In this document: one piece after another, positions 46,296 to 55,100 of the stretch
Layout of the letters: the number at the start of each line of letters is the position of its first letter
How positions within the stretch are numbered: position 1 is the first letter of the stretch
Assembly (NCBI RefSeq): GCF_010092445.1
Contig: NZ_CP048031.1
Span: 3,782,001-3,846,000 of the forward strand
Length of the DNA stretch: 64,000 nucleotides
Origin: Shewanella sp. Arc9-LZ
GTDB taxonomy: Bacteria; Pseudomonadota; Gammaproteobacteria; Enterobacterales; Shewanellaceae
Reading direction: 5' to 3'
Translations under genes and position numbers: made by a program
The notes under the pieces: generated by a model
Databases searched by the model: none
Seen by the model: the letters and a program-made list of their open reading frames with translations, nothing else
What the model was told of the DNA's origin: nothing

Positions 46296-47894
46296 ATGGC
46301 TTATGATGCAGATTCAGTACTTGATTTACACCAATACACATCCATAGTTGATTTGATCGAAAAAGCTTGTGACAAGTATGCAGACAATATTGCATATGCA
46401 TGTCTTGGGAAAAGCACTAGTTTTCGTGAAATAGAACAAGGCTCGCGCCATTTTGCCAGTTATTTGCAACACAGCACTTCATTGCAACCTGGCGACAGAG
46501 TAGCGATACAATTGCCTAATATTACTCAGTTTGTGATTGCGGCTTATGGGGTAATTCGAGCCGGTATGGTGCTAGTCAATACCAATCCGATGTACACCGA
46601 GCGTGAACTCATTCACCAATTTAACGACTCAGGGGCAAAAGCCTTAGTCGTATTGTCGGATTTATTACCCACATTAACTAACGTGATCGACAAAACAACA
46701 GTAGAGTTGGTGATTTCGACCCACGCAATGGATCTTATCCAACCGCAACCTCAACCAGAAACCCCGTTTAACAAAGTGGCATTTACCTCTGTGCTCGTTG
46801 AAGGTGCTAAGCATCCTTATCAGTCAATAAAACCTAACCATGATGATTTAATTGCTCTGCAATACACTGGCGGCACAACCGGTTTATCAAAAGGCGCTAT
46901 GCTCAATCATGGCAACCTTTTGGCTAATTCTGGTCAAGTAAAATCACGAATAGCTAGCACCATGACCGAAGGACATGATGTATTTGTCGCGCCATTACCG
47001 ATTTACCATATCTATGCATTTATGGTTAATTTGGTACTGTATTTTGAGTCAGGTAGTTGCTCAGTATTAATTCCTAATCCTCGTGATATTGCAGGGCTAA
47101 TCAATACCATGAAAGCCTATCCATTTACTGGGTTTGCGGGTTTAAACACTCTATTTGTTGGCTTATGTCATCAGCCGGAATTTAAAGCCTTAGATTTCAG
47201 TAAAATGAAAATAACCATTTCGGGTGGTACCGCATTAACGAGTGCAGCAGCTAACTTATGGCAACAAACCACCCAATGTATGATTTCAGAAGGCTATGGC
47301 TTGTCTGAAACATCTCCTGTTGTCAGCCTTAATGCACCAGGGTATCAACGCCTTGGTACTATTGGTAAACCGGTATTGGGCACTGAAGTTCATGTGCTCG
47401 ATATGGATGATAATGAAGTGGCTATCGGTCAAGCTGGTGAACTTGCCGTGCGCGGTCCGCAAGTTATGCAAGGGTATTGGAATAAACCAGAAGAAACCGC
47501 TAACGTCATGACAAAAGACGGATTCTTTAAAACTGGCGATATTGGCATTGCCAGCGAAGATGGTTATCACACCATTGTCGATCGTAAAAAAGACATGATT
47601 ATTGTTTCTGGTTTTAACGTCTATCCTAATGAAGTTGAAGACGTACTTTCAACTAATGAGTTAGTTTTAGAGTGTGCTGTTGTCGGGGTTGAAGATGAAC
47701 GTTCTGGCGAAGCAGTAAAAGCCGTGATTGTATTAAAACAGCCGCCAGCGGATATCGAGGCGGTCAAACAGGCGATTAATGATTACTGCCGCAGCCAACT
47801 GACGGCTTATAAAGTGCCACGCATTATTGAGTTTACTGAACAGTTACCGAAAAGTGCTGTAGGGAAAATTTTGCGTCGAGAACTACGTAAATAG
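46296..47894 (+). CDS. fadD: Long-chain fatty acid-CoA ligase
   Basis: 532 residues of the acyl-adenylate-forming family. Motifs: P-loop YTGGTTGLSKGAML, SEGYGLSETSP, the hinge TGDIGIASEDGYHTIVDRKKDMI, and the terminal catalytic lysine in LPKSAVGKILRREL. It activates fatty acids as acyl-CoA for degradation. The ATG at 46296 is chosen because TAAGGTGG lies 5 bases upstream; a GTG at 46287 would overlap it. Divergent from the TonB receptor. A PsrA-like box supports fatty-acid control. Confidence 0.92.
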   Translation: MAYDADSVLDLHQYTSIVDLIEKACDKYADNIAYACLGKSTSFREIEQGSRHFASYLQHSTSLQPGDRVAIQLPNITQFVIAAYGVIRAGMVLVNTNPMYTERELIHQFNDSGAKALVVLSDLLPTLTNVIDKTTVELVISTHAMDLIQPQPQPETPFNKVAFTSVLVEGAKHPYQSIKPNHDDLIALQYTGGTTGLSKGAMLNHGNLLANSGQVKSRIASTMTEGHDVFVAPLPIYHIYAFMVNLVLYFESGSCSVLIPNPRDIAGLINTMKAYPFTGFAGLNTLFVGLCHQPEFKALDFSKMKITISGGTALTSAAANLWQQTTQCMISEGYGLSETSPVVSLNAPGYQRLGTIGKPVLGTEVHVLDMDDNEVAIGQAGELAVRGPQVMQGYWNKPEETANVMTKDGFFKTGDIGIASEDGYHTIVDRKKDMIIVSGFNVYPNEVEDVLSTNELVLECAVVGVEDERSGEAVKAVIVLKQPPADIEAVKQAINDYCRSQLTAYKVPRIIEFTEQLPKSAVGKILRRELRK

Positions 47895-48053
47895 AGCTAC
47901 GTAAGTAAGAGCTTCACAAGCAAGAAAAAAACTGCGCTAGTAGAGTAGATATTATCTTGCTTAAAACGCTATGCAACTAACCTCAATGCAGAACAATAAC
48001 TGCTTATCAAACTGCGATTAACATCATTTGAAACAGTTAATTGATTCGAAAAT

Positions 48054-48080
48054 AAAAAAGATGCTTCGGCATCTTTTTTT
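48054..48080. terminator. Bidirectional terminator between fadD and the ABC exporter
   Basis: AAAAAAGATGC (48054-48064) and GCATCTTTTTT (from 48069) form a stem of 11 bp closed by a TTCG tetraloop. Confidence 0.93.
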
Positions 48081-48119
48081 ATTTCTCAACGACACGCTCA
48101 CTGCACCAAGCAGTAACCA

Positions 48120-49940
48120 TTATGACGGCTCGTTATCCATCAATAACTGTAAACTGGCAAATTCGCGATATAGCTCATTACTTGCCATTAATTCGTTGTG
48201 AGTACCACTGGCAATAAGTTGTCCTTTATCTATCACGAAAATCCGGTCTGCATTGATCACGGTAGCTAAACGATGGGCAATAATCACAGTGGTACGTTTG
48301 GCCATAAGTGAATCGAGGGCCTGTTTTACTTTGATTTCGCTTATCGCATCTAACGCACTCGTCGCTTCATCAAGTAGTAATATTGGTCTGTCAGCAAGAA
48401 TCGCTCTTGCGATTGCAATACGTTGCTTTTGCCCACCCGACAAACGCACACCACGTTCACCTAAGTAAGTCGAATAACCATCAGTAAATTCGCGAATAAA
48501 CTCATCCGCTTTAGCCGCAATACAAGCCTGCTTCACCTCTTCATCGCTGGCATCTAAGCGACCATAACGCACATTATCGAGTACGTTCATGGCAAAAATC
48601 ACCGACTCTTGCGGCACAAGAGCATACTGTTGGCGTAAATCTGCCAACGACAGCGTCGAAATATCAATACCATCTAATAATATCCGCCCCTGTTTAGGCT
48701 GGTAAAAACGCATCATCAGTTCAAATAAGGTGCTTTTGCCTGCACCGCTTGGGCCCACTAACGCGACTCGCTCTCCCGGTGCAATGTCCATCGACAATTG
48801 GCGGATCACGTCTTGACCCAGATCAGATGGATAAGCAAAGCACACATTATCAAAACTGAGCAAGCCATTAACAGGCAACAATAACTTATTTGGTACAACT
48901 TGCTGAGGTATATCAACGGGCGTTTTGACTAATTCAACTAAACGTTCAGCCGCACCAGAGGCGCGTTGTATTTCGCTAAACACTTCACTGATGGTCGCTA
49001 CAGCACCTGCAACCATCACGGCATAAAACATAAATGCAGACAGCTCACCACCGGTGATACTGCCAAACATCACATCTTGCGCCCCAATCCATGTAACAAA
49101 AGCAATTGCAGCTATGCTTAAAAACATCACCGTTGAAATAAGCAGCGCACGATACATAATACGGCCTTTAGCCACATCCATTACCGCCTCGACTCTGTCA
49201 GCAAATAGCTGGCGGTCTTTAGCCTCGTGGGTATACGCTTGCACGGTATGAATTTCATGTAAGGTTTCATCAATATAAGCACCAAGATCGCCTACCCTAT
49301 CTTGACTTTTACGCGACAAGGTTCTGATTTTTCGGCCAAAAAAGATCACCGGGCCTAATACCAAAGGAACGGCTAACAACACTAATGCTGTCAACTTAAC
49401 ACTGGTAAACGCCATCATAACGATGCCACCAATCACAGTCACACTTGAACGCAACGCCATAGATAAGCTTGAGCCGACAACGCTTTGTAACAAAGTACTG
49501 TCTGCCGTAAAACGTGAAATAACCTCACCGGTTCGCTGAGTCGCAAAAAAAGCTGGCGATAATGACAATAAATGATTGTAAACCTGTAACCGAATATCAG
49601 CACTAACCCGCTCACCAAGCCAAGTCATCAGATAAAAACGACAGAAAACCGCAGTTCCACTGATTGCTGTAATAGCAATAATAAACAACATGATCTCATT
49701 CAATCGCCCTGCATTATCGGCAATAAATCCTTCATCGACCATTAACCGAACACCTTGGCCAAGCGATAACCATGCAAGCGATCCAATAAATAGAAATACA
49801 ATCGCCGCCACTACCTTCGTACGATAAGGAGACAGAAATTGTAAAATCCAAGGTAGAACAGAATGTTTTAAAGGAGGTTTAGCAGAAGATATAGACTCTG
49901 TTGAAGTCGTCGTTGGATTCGTCACAGTATTAACCAGCAT
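48120..49940 (-). CDS. ABC exporter, fused permease and ATPase (MsbA-related)
   Basis: 606 residues. An N-terminal type IV exporter membrane domain with six segments (about 40-325) precedes a nucleotide-binding domain with Walker A GPSGAGKST, signature LSGGQKQR and Walker B ILLLDEA. It works as a homodimer that exports lipids or drugs. It resembles the MsbA-related multidrug group rather than MsbA itself, and lpxK is not adjacent. No ligand can be assigned. A strong terminator follows. Confidence 0.9.
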   Translation of the reverse strand: MLVNTVTNPTTTSTESISSAKPPLKHSVLPWILQFLSPYRTKVVAAIVFLFIGSLAWLSLGQGVRLMVDEGFIADNAGRLNEIMLFIIAITAISGTAVFCRFYLMTWLGERVSADIRLQVYNHLLSLSPAFFATQRTGEVISRFTADSTLLQSVVGSSLSMALRSSVTVIGGIVMMAFTSVKLTALVLLAVPLVLGPVIFFGRKIRTLSRKSQDRVGDLGAYIDETLHEIHTVQAYTHEAKDRQLFADRVEAVMDVAKGRIMYRALLISTVMFLSIAAIAFVTWIGAQDVMFGSITGGELSAFMFYAVMVAGAVATISEVFSEIQRASGAAERLVELVKTPVDIPQQVVPNKLLLPVNGLLSFDNVCFAYPSDLGQDVIRQLSMDIAPGERVALVGPSGAGKSTLFELMMRFYQPKQGRILLDGIDISTLSLADLRQQYALVPQESVIFAMNVLDNVRYGRLDASDEEVKQACIAAKADEFIREFTDGYSTYLGERGVRLSGGQKQRIAIARAILADRPILLLDEATSALDAISEIKVKQALDSLMAKRTTVIIAHRLATVINADRIFVIDKGQLIASGTHNELMASNELYREFASLQLLMDNEPS

Positions 49941-50076
49941 ATATAACTAAGATGTCCTGATAGTACCAACAAAACACCACATTGTAGATGCCTTAACAAT
50001 AAGACGTCGACACAGCAGGTTTACGACCGCCGAACAAATGATGCTAGTATCAAATAAAAAATAACATGAAAACAGC

Positions 50077-50583
50077 ATGAGTAATAAAATGAAAAATAGC
50101 ATGACAAATAATATAAGACCATCGCACGGCTTTACATTAATAGAGTTGGTTGTTGTGATTATTATTTTGGCCTTATTGGCCGTTGTCGCGAGCAGTAAAT
50201 TCATTAGCTTACGCAAAGATGCAATTGTATCTACCATGGGAGGGATGGAAACTGCAATGCAATCAGCTGCGACCTTAGCCTATTCAAAAGCCGCTATGGC
50301 TGGAGTAGAAAGACTTGCGACTACGACGCTTAATATTGATGGGGTCAATGTTAACTTAGCTTATGGCTATCCCGACGGAACAGCCGCAGGTATTACAATG
50401 CTAATGAATATTCCCGAAGGTGATTGGCAACAACGCAAAAGTACTTTGCCTATAACTGCATGGGTATATTGGCATGGAGTCATTAAAGAGGATGCGGGCG
50501 TTGCTGCATGTTATTTACGTTACAGGCAAGTAACATCAGCCACCGTACGCCCTGTTATAGATGTTCAAACAAGCGGATGTTAG
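50077..50583 (+). CDS. Orphan type IV prepilin-like protein, second copy
   Basis: 168 residues with the prepilin-peptidase site PSHG-FTLIELVVVIIILA: cleavage after Gly-18, Phe +1, Glu +5. Two C-terminal cysteines (VAACYLRY and the terminal SGC) could form the pilin disulfide. The gene resembles the prepilin at 40641 in the first 50 residues and in the YSKAAMAG-like helix, then diverges. ATGs at 50077, 50089 and 50101 are all possible starts. It is divergent from the ABC exporter and not linked to pilus machinery in this window. Confidence 0.85.
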   Translation: MSNKMKNSMTNNIRPSHGFTLIELVVVIIILALLAVVASSKFISLRKDAIVSTMGGMETAMQSAATLAYSKAAMAGVERLATTTLNIDGVNVNLAYGYPDGTAAGITMLMNIPEGDWQQRKSTLPITAWVYWHGVIKEDAGVAACYLRYRQVTSATVRPVIDVQTSGC

Positions 50584-50611
50584 GCACAAATAGGTTTTAA
50601 AAAACATAACA

Positions 50612-51022
50612 TTAAGACTCAGGGTAACGTTTTTCAATCGATTTCAGCGATCGTAAAAACAACCCTATACCCCCCACACAAAGTACCAATATAACGATTA
50701 AATCAAATGCACTCATGTAAGAAAATCGAAAATTAATCGAGCTTATTACGCCAAAAATCAGTGCTACTAACGAGCCAAATGTCAGTAACCATCCAAGTAT
50801 GTTTCTGCCATTATAAAACATCAGTCCCACACCAAACATAAAGGGTATCATCACCATTCCACTGGTAAGCCCAAAGCCGCCCAGCTGATATAAATGGCTG
50901 CTAAAGCCAAATGAGCTTGTCACTTTAATGGCATTTAATAGCATATAAAAGCCACCGCACATCATCACTAGCCCAATAAAGAACTGACCCATTCCACCTG
51001 ACGTTCCACCAGCACCTTTCAT
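50612..51022 (-). CDS. Membrane protein of unknown function
   Basis: 136 residues with four hydrophobic segments (about 14-30, 47-67, 75-95 and 108-126) and short glycine-rich, charged termini (KGAGGTSGGMGQ, KSIEKRYPES). I do not recognise a family. The ATG at 51022 has AAGGG 7 bases upstream and is preferred over a TTG three bases earlier. The gene is convergent with the second prepilin and divergent from rlmG. Confidence 0.65.
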   Translation of the reverse strand: MKGAGGTSGGMGQFFIGLVMMCGGFYMLLNAIKVTSSFGFSSHLYQLGGFGLTSGMVMIPFMFGVGLMFYNGRNILGWLLTFGSLVALIFGVISSINFRFSYMSAFDLIVILVLCVGGIGLFLRSLKSIEKRYPES

Positions 51023-51025
51023 CAA

Positions 51026-51352
51026 TATCCCTTGAAAACCATTATTTTAAGTCAATATATTGATGTTACTGAAGCGTGCAATTAATAGCAATCATCTCTG
51101 CAGCATAGCCATTTTCGTGACGTTAGGTTTTAGTTTCAAAGTTAAAAAATCAATATCACCTTGTTCTGTATCCTAAATTCAACATGTCGCTTAAACGAGT
51201 TAAACAAGGAAGCTTTGATAATCAGTTAACTAGCTACACTCCACAAAATTACCCCTATCAACTTGTTTAAGCCTAAGCCTCGCGCTAGTAAGTGTTATCT
51301 GAGATAATATCGGGCTATTTTATCGATATTCTTTTTATTAGGTAACACCGTC
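51026..51352 (+). promoter_or_regulatory. Divergent gap upstream of rlmG
   Basis: A 327-base AT-rich gap. A plausible -10 (TAATAT, 51305-51310) lies about 45 bp before the rlmG ATG, without a convincing -35. Nothing else is recognisable. Confidence 0.35.
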
Positions 51353-52531
51353 ATGACAACCCAATTTGCTTGTTCAGGTATAGAGCTTGAGCTTTTTCGT
51401 TATCCAAGCCAACAAGCATCAAACTTACAAGCATGGGATGCCGCTGATGAACACCTAGTAAAGTACTTAATCGACACCGAAATAACAGCAACCACTACCG
51501 CCATTCTAAATGACAACTTTGGGGCTCTCACATGTGCATTAACCATGCAATATCCACACAGTGAATTGCTTGTCGAAACGGATGCTAAAACCAGCTTGTT
51601 AGGTTATCAGCAAAATTTATTACACAACAAACTCGCATCAAGCAACATACATTGGCTAAATAGCCGCGAAACGCTGCCACAAAATATTCAATTAGTGCTG
51701 ATGAAGTTGCCGAAAAACCTACACTATTTTGGCCAGCAACTTGCGCGTTTATCAACGGTGCTTCCAGCAGGAACCCAAATTCTGATTGGTGCTAAAGCCA
51801 AGTCTATCAATCCAGCATTATTGGCCAGTATTGAAAAAAATCTAGGTCCCGCATCTGCCAGTTTAGCGTGGAAAAAAACACGGGTAATTAACTGTATTAG
51901 CGATGGTAAAAAACGCTCATTAGCGAAAGCGGTGAGTTGGAATGTCGATGAGCTCAAACTCACTATAAGTAACCTTGCTAATGTATTTGCGGCCAATAAG
52001 CTCGATATTGGCGCAAGGATTATGCTCGACAACATGCCCAAAGGTGAATTCAAACACATTATAGACTTAGGCTGTGGTAACGGTATTTTAGGATTGCACG
52101 CAAAGCAATGTTATCCCAATGCGCAAATCCACTTTGTGGATGATTCTGATATGGCTATTGCCTCGGCAAAGCATAATTGGCAAGCGAACGAGTTAGACAC
52201 TCCATCTCAAGATCTTCAATCCCAAGATCCTCAAACTGAACAAATGCCACAAGCTTTTTTCCATTGGGACGATTGCCTGAGTAATTTACCCGCGGATGTT
52301 GAACCAGATTTAGTGATATGTAACCCTCCGTTTCATCAAGGTGAAGCCATTACTGACCATATCGCTTGGCAAATGTTTGTTGATGCACATAAGCGCCTAA
52401 AAAAAGGCGGTTTATTACATATCGTTGGTAATCGACATTTAGCCTACCACGTTAAAATAAATCGCATTTTTAAAAACTGCACCACGGTTGCCTCTAATGG
52501 TAAGTTTGTTATTTTACAAGCAATAAAATAA
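51353..52531 (+). CDS. rlmG: 23S rRNA m2G1835 methyltransferase
   Basis: 392 residues (E. coli RlmG has 378) and colinear with it. The N-terminal degenerate methyltransferase-like domain contains [15 protein letters not shown] and [21 protein letters not shown]. The C-terminal catalytic domain has SAM-binding [11 protein letters not shown] and the guanine-N2 motif [13 protein letters not shown]. It methylates G1835 of 23S rRNA. A low-complexity insertion ([13 protein letters not shown]) lies between motifs and is probably lineage-specific. Confidence 0.95.
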   Translation: MTTQFACSGIELELFRYPSQQASNLQAWDAADEHLVKYLIDTEITATTTAILNDNFGALTCALTMQYPHSELLVETDAKTSLLGYQQNLLHNKLASSNIHWLNSRETLPQNIQLVLMKLPKNLHYFGQQLARLSTVLPAGTQILIGAKAKSINPALLASIEKNLGPASASLAWKKTRVINCISDGKKRSLAKAVSWNVDELKLTISNLANVFAANKLDIGARIMLDNMPKGEFKHIIDLGCGNGILGLHAKQCYPNAQIHFVDDSDMAIASAKHNWQANELDTPSQDLQSQDPQTEQMPQAFFHWDDCLSNLPADVEPDLVICNPPFHQGEAITDHIAWQMFVDAHKRLKKGGLLHIVGNRHLAYHVKINRIFKNCTTVASNGKFVILQAIK

Positions 52532-53426
52532 TGTCCTGAATGAGGTACTAAGGTCATGTTCCCCTACATGGCCCTGCATATAAAACCAAACCAATATTGA
52601 TAGTAACGAGCGAGGGCCGACACAATTTATGTGCAGCCTTTCACTCGTATGTAATTCAACTCACTACACCTTGTTTATCTAGTACACTCACATTAACGCG
52701 CATAAATAACCATTGAACATTCATTAGTGTAAACGGCGATACAAATCTCTTTTTGTTGTAACTAACAGCAAATCGATTTGTGATGTTCATATCCCTTGAA
52801 TAAATAACTATATGTCCGATTGTGTTGATCACTCGTTCGCAATAACGAGGCATCAATAGCCGCAATGATAAGTGAACAGAATGATTAATAAGCACTGACC
52901 TTATGACCAATACCTTCCCTCGCTTAATAACTCACTATCGGTATTACCAAGTCGGTATAATTGGTTAGCGCACAAATAAACTAAATCCTATAATGACATT
53001 ACCAAAATGAGTATGGGTAGTGGTAACAACACAATTCAATCATATTTATCTAGATAGAACAGCCGCTACACTAACTAATGAGAATAAACTCCTGTAATAA
53101 TATTGAAGCTAATTATGATATTTCTTATATTTTTAAAGACCAATTTAACAGCTTATTTTCTGAGTAAGTTGACCATAAAGAACATCAACTGACTAACCAA
53201 GTTGCTTAATTGGTCGCTATTTATGTGGAATATTACAACTTCAATAGCGCAAAAAAATCATGTAACAAATAGCTAAAGTAGCCGCTGAAAATACGACACA
53301 TCATTGCATTGGGGATAGGATTATTGATGGCGTTAACTAAATTGCTTGTTATCTCAAGCTGGCAGTTGAAATCATGAAGTCATCTTTACCGATATTATGG
53401 TCAACATCCCTCATAATATCTCTCAT
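52532..53426. other. Long gap without a recognisable gene
   Basis: About 900 AT-rich bases between rlmG and the alginate regulator. An 84-codon minus-strand ORF (52656-52910) has no motif or good start. A stem GGTCATGT (52552-52559) with ACATGGCC (52566-52573) lies just after rlmG without a T run. The word TTACCAA/TTGGT recurs at about 52944, 52960 and 52999 and resembles half of the alginate-region operator, but this may be chance in AT-rich DNA. No tRNA or insertion sequence was seen. Confidence 0.4.
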
Positions 53427-53460
53427 AAAAAACGCGCTAACACTTAAGCGTGAGCGCGTT
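53427..53460 (-). terminator. Terminator of the alginate-region regulator gene
   Basis: AACGCGCT (53431-53438) and AGCGCGTT (53453-53460) form an 8-bp stem. On the minus strand a run of six T follows (A run 53427-53432). Confidence 0.85.
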
Positions 53461-53497
53461 AATTTTATCGCAATAAGCTAATCCGCTTTAAAAGCAA

Positions 53498-54238
53498 TTA
53501 ACCTTTTGTTTTTACTAAACTCTCAATTGAATATAAGTCGCGATTAGCGCTATTTTTCCGACGAACTTCTTCTAATGCCTGCTGTTCTAATTTATCAAAC
53601 AACACATTGATTAAGCGATTAAAATGCTTATGCATTGCTAAACGAGCCTCGGCGGCATCGTGCAGTGATAATGCCTGATAAATTGCGGTATGTTCTGCTA
53701 AGGTTTTATTATTGTCTGTGCTACAAACAATATTATAATCTTCAATGATTTCATTACTTGATGAACGCAGTGCCCACATGTTTTCAAACAAATTTATCAA
53801 CGCGCCGTTACGAGTAGAATATGCGATGATCTGATGAAACAGTTCGTCTGCTTCTTCGACATTTTGCATATCTTTCATCATTACTAATGTTTCATGGAGT
53901 TTTTCAAGCTCTTCTGCAGTAATGGTTTTTGCTGCTAAAGCAGCTATTTCACCTTCAACTAAAGCACGTGCTTGGGTTAATTCAAATGCGTTAACATTAT
54001 TAACTGCTACCGGTTTTTGCTGATGGTCAACCACGTATACGCCAGAACCCGTTTTCACTTCCACTTTTTCACGCACTTCTAATGCAATAATAGCTTCACG
54101 AATAGTTGGCCGGCTTACTTCAAACTTTTCAGCAAGCTCACGCTCTGGGGGTAAACGACTGCCTACCGGATACTCGCCACTGGCGATAGCGGCTTCAATC
54201 GTATCGACTATTCGCCAAAATAAACGACGGTTTTTCAT
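53498..54238 (-). CDS. FadR-subfamily GntR regulator of the alginate cluster
   Basis: 246 residues. The N-terminal winged helix has the GntR signature SRLPPERELAEKFEVSRPTIREAI (residues about 28-52). The C-terminal FCD ligand-binding domain (about 85-215) has a metal/effector site around ELFHQIIAYSTRNG and LAEHTAIYQAL. It is divergent from the alginate operon and presumably senses a breakdown intermediate such as KDG or DEH and represses the operon. The ATG at 54238 is chosen because GGAAGG sits 3 bases upstream; the open frame to 54316 adds 26 unlikely residues. Confidence 0.88.
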   Translation of the reverse strand: MKNRRLFWRIVDTIEAAIASGEYPVGSRLPPERELAEKFEVSRPTIREAIIALEVREKVEVKTGSGVYVVDHQQKPVAVNNVNAFELTQARALVEGEIAALAAKTITAEELEKLHETLVMMKDMQNVEEADELFHQIIAYSTRNGALINLFENMWALRSSSNEIIEDYNIVCSTDNNKTLAEHTAIYQALSLHDAAEARLAMHKHFNRLINVLFDKLEQQALEEVRRKNSANRDLYSIESLVKTKG

Positions 54239-54380
54239 ATACCTTCCTTCGAAAAGTAAAACCAATTTACAGGTTAATGCTGACATATTATCGGTTAATA
54301 CCTTAGCAGCAAACAACTAAATTACATGTTATGTTAATCTCAATATAGAAAGAATAGCACATTGTCATACCTTTAAAAAT

Positions 54381-54456
54381 ATTGGTAATAGACTAAAAAT
54401 GTAAAATCTTAGTAATTGGTAAAACAATTTATTGACATAATCTTAATGATTGGTTA
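54381..54456. promoter_or_regulatory. Operator array: three ATTGGTWA words at 34-bp spacing
   Basis: ATTGGTAA at 54381-54388, ATTGGTAA at 54415-54422 and ATTGGTTA at 54449-54456 are spaced exactly 34 bp. The middle copy lies in a palindrome (54413-54430) that matches the ExuR/UxuR consensus AAATTGGTATACCAATTT at 15 of 18 bases and fits the FadR-family pattern TNGT-N3-ACNA. The array lies between the regulator and the operon, and the third copy overlaps the promoter. I infer that the adjacent GntR protein binds here. Confidence 0.55.
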
Positions 54457-54460
54457 GTTT
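54432..54460 (+). promoter_or_regulatory. Promoter candidate of the alginate operon region
   Basis: TTGACA (54432-54437), a 17-base spacer and TAGTTT (54455-54460). The -35 is perfect and the -10 weak. The operator palindrome touches the -35 and the third ATTGGTTA lies across the -10, so a bound repressor would block it. The transcript would run through the small ORF at 54551 into the PL6 gene. Confidence 0.45.
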
Positions 54461-54550
54461 CTATTCAAGCACAAATGATCATTTAACAGAATAATTTAAA
54501 TTTTGTGTGTTCGTAAAGAAAAGGAAATCAACTAATCTGGGGAGGTTAAC

Positions 54551-54712
54551 GTGAAATTTACCAAAACAAGCAATACTTTGAGATTAACAGGATTAAAGTC
54601 GCAATCAAGATCAGTAATTTACGACGCGGCACTAATATCTCTATTCACCAATCATGAACGTGCAATAGTGACAAACGAGTCAATACAAAAACAGCACGTC
54701 ACAGTCTCTTAA
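54551..54712 (+). CDS. Small ORF with a very strong ribosome-binding site (53 aa)
   Basis: A GTG start is preceded at ideal distance by GGGGAGG (about 54538-54545). The frame reads MKFTKTSNTLRLTGLKSQSR and continues to TAA at 54710-54712, 53 residues in all. I recognise no family. The N-terminus is basic but there is no hydrophobic core, so it is not a complete signal peptide. It lies between the operator array and the PL6 gene. It could be a leader peptide, a small regulator, or the stump of a deleted gene such as an outer-membrane receptor. Confidence 0.45.
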   Translation: MKFTKTSNTLRLTGLKSQSRSVIYDAALISLFTNHERAIVTNESIQKQHVTVS

Positions 54713-54731
54713 ATGCTAGGTAATTGGACTA

Positions 54732-54779
54732 GGTTACGCTTACTTACGGTTACGCTTACTTACGGTTACGCTTAATTAA
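54732..54779. repeat. 16-bp tandem repeat, three copies
   Basis: GGTTACGCTTACTTAC occurs at 54732 and 54748 exactly and at 54764 with two changes in the last third. It lies in the leader between the small ORF and the PL6 lyase. Confidence 0.92.
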
Positions 54780-55100
54780 TAATTCCGTGAGAGTTAGACC
54801 AGCCAAACAGCCTACCATTTCCAGACAGCTCTAATCACTATGAGCATGACAATGGACGACCTCAATTTGTTGGCTAACGTTACAGTGACAGATTACTTGT
54901 CACGTTGTTTCAAAGCCCTGAACAGGTTGGGTGAACCCCAAATAATTCCCCGTGGAAATAACACCACAGTTGCTGATTATTCATGCTATGGCGCTAACGA
55001 AACTCTAAGGTGAAAAAGTAATTTTTTGAGCCTTCCCCCTTGATAACTACTTAATGTAGCCATGGGGATATCATTTAAACAGTATTAAACGAGAGACTAG
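54780..55100 (+). other. Leader region before the PL6 lyase
   Basis: About 320 bases with hairpin-capable stretches: GTGACA facing TGTCAC (about 54887-54905) and TTGGG facing CCCAA (about 54928-54942). A 57-codon frame (54840-55013) lacks a ribosome-binding site and recognisable motif, so I do not call it. The operon may be transcribed through here from the promoter at 54432 or from one within the region. Confidence 0.35.

Noticed and set aside
52552..52573. Hairpin after rlmG as a terminator
   Set aside because: The 8-bp stem is sound but no T run follows, so intrinsic termination is not supported.
52656..52910. 84-codon minus-strand ORF in the long gap
   Set aside because: Composition is unlike a protein of this genome, with no motif or good start context.
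54840..55013. 57-codon ORF starting MSMTMDDLNLL before the PL6 gene
   Set aside because: No Shine-Dalgarno sequence and no recognisable similarity; it probably arises by chance in leader DNA.
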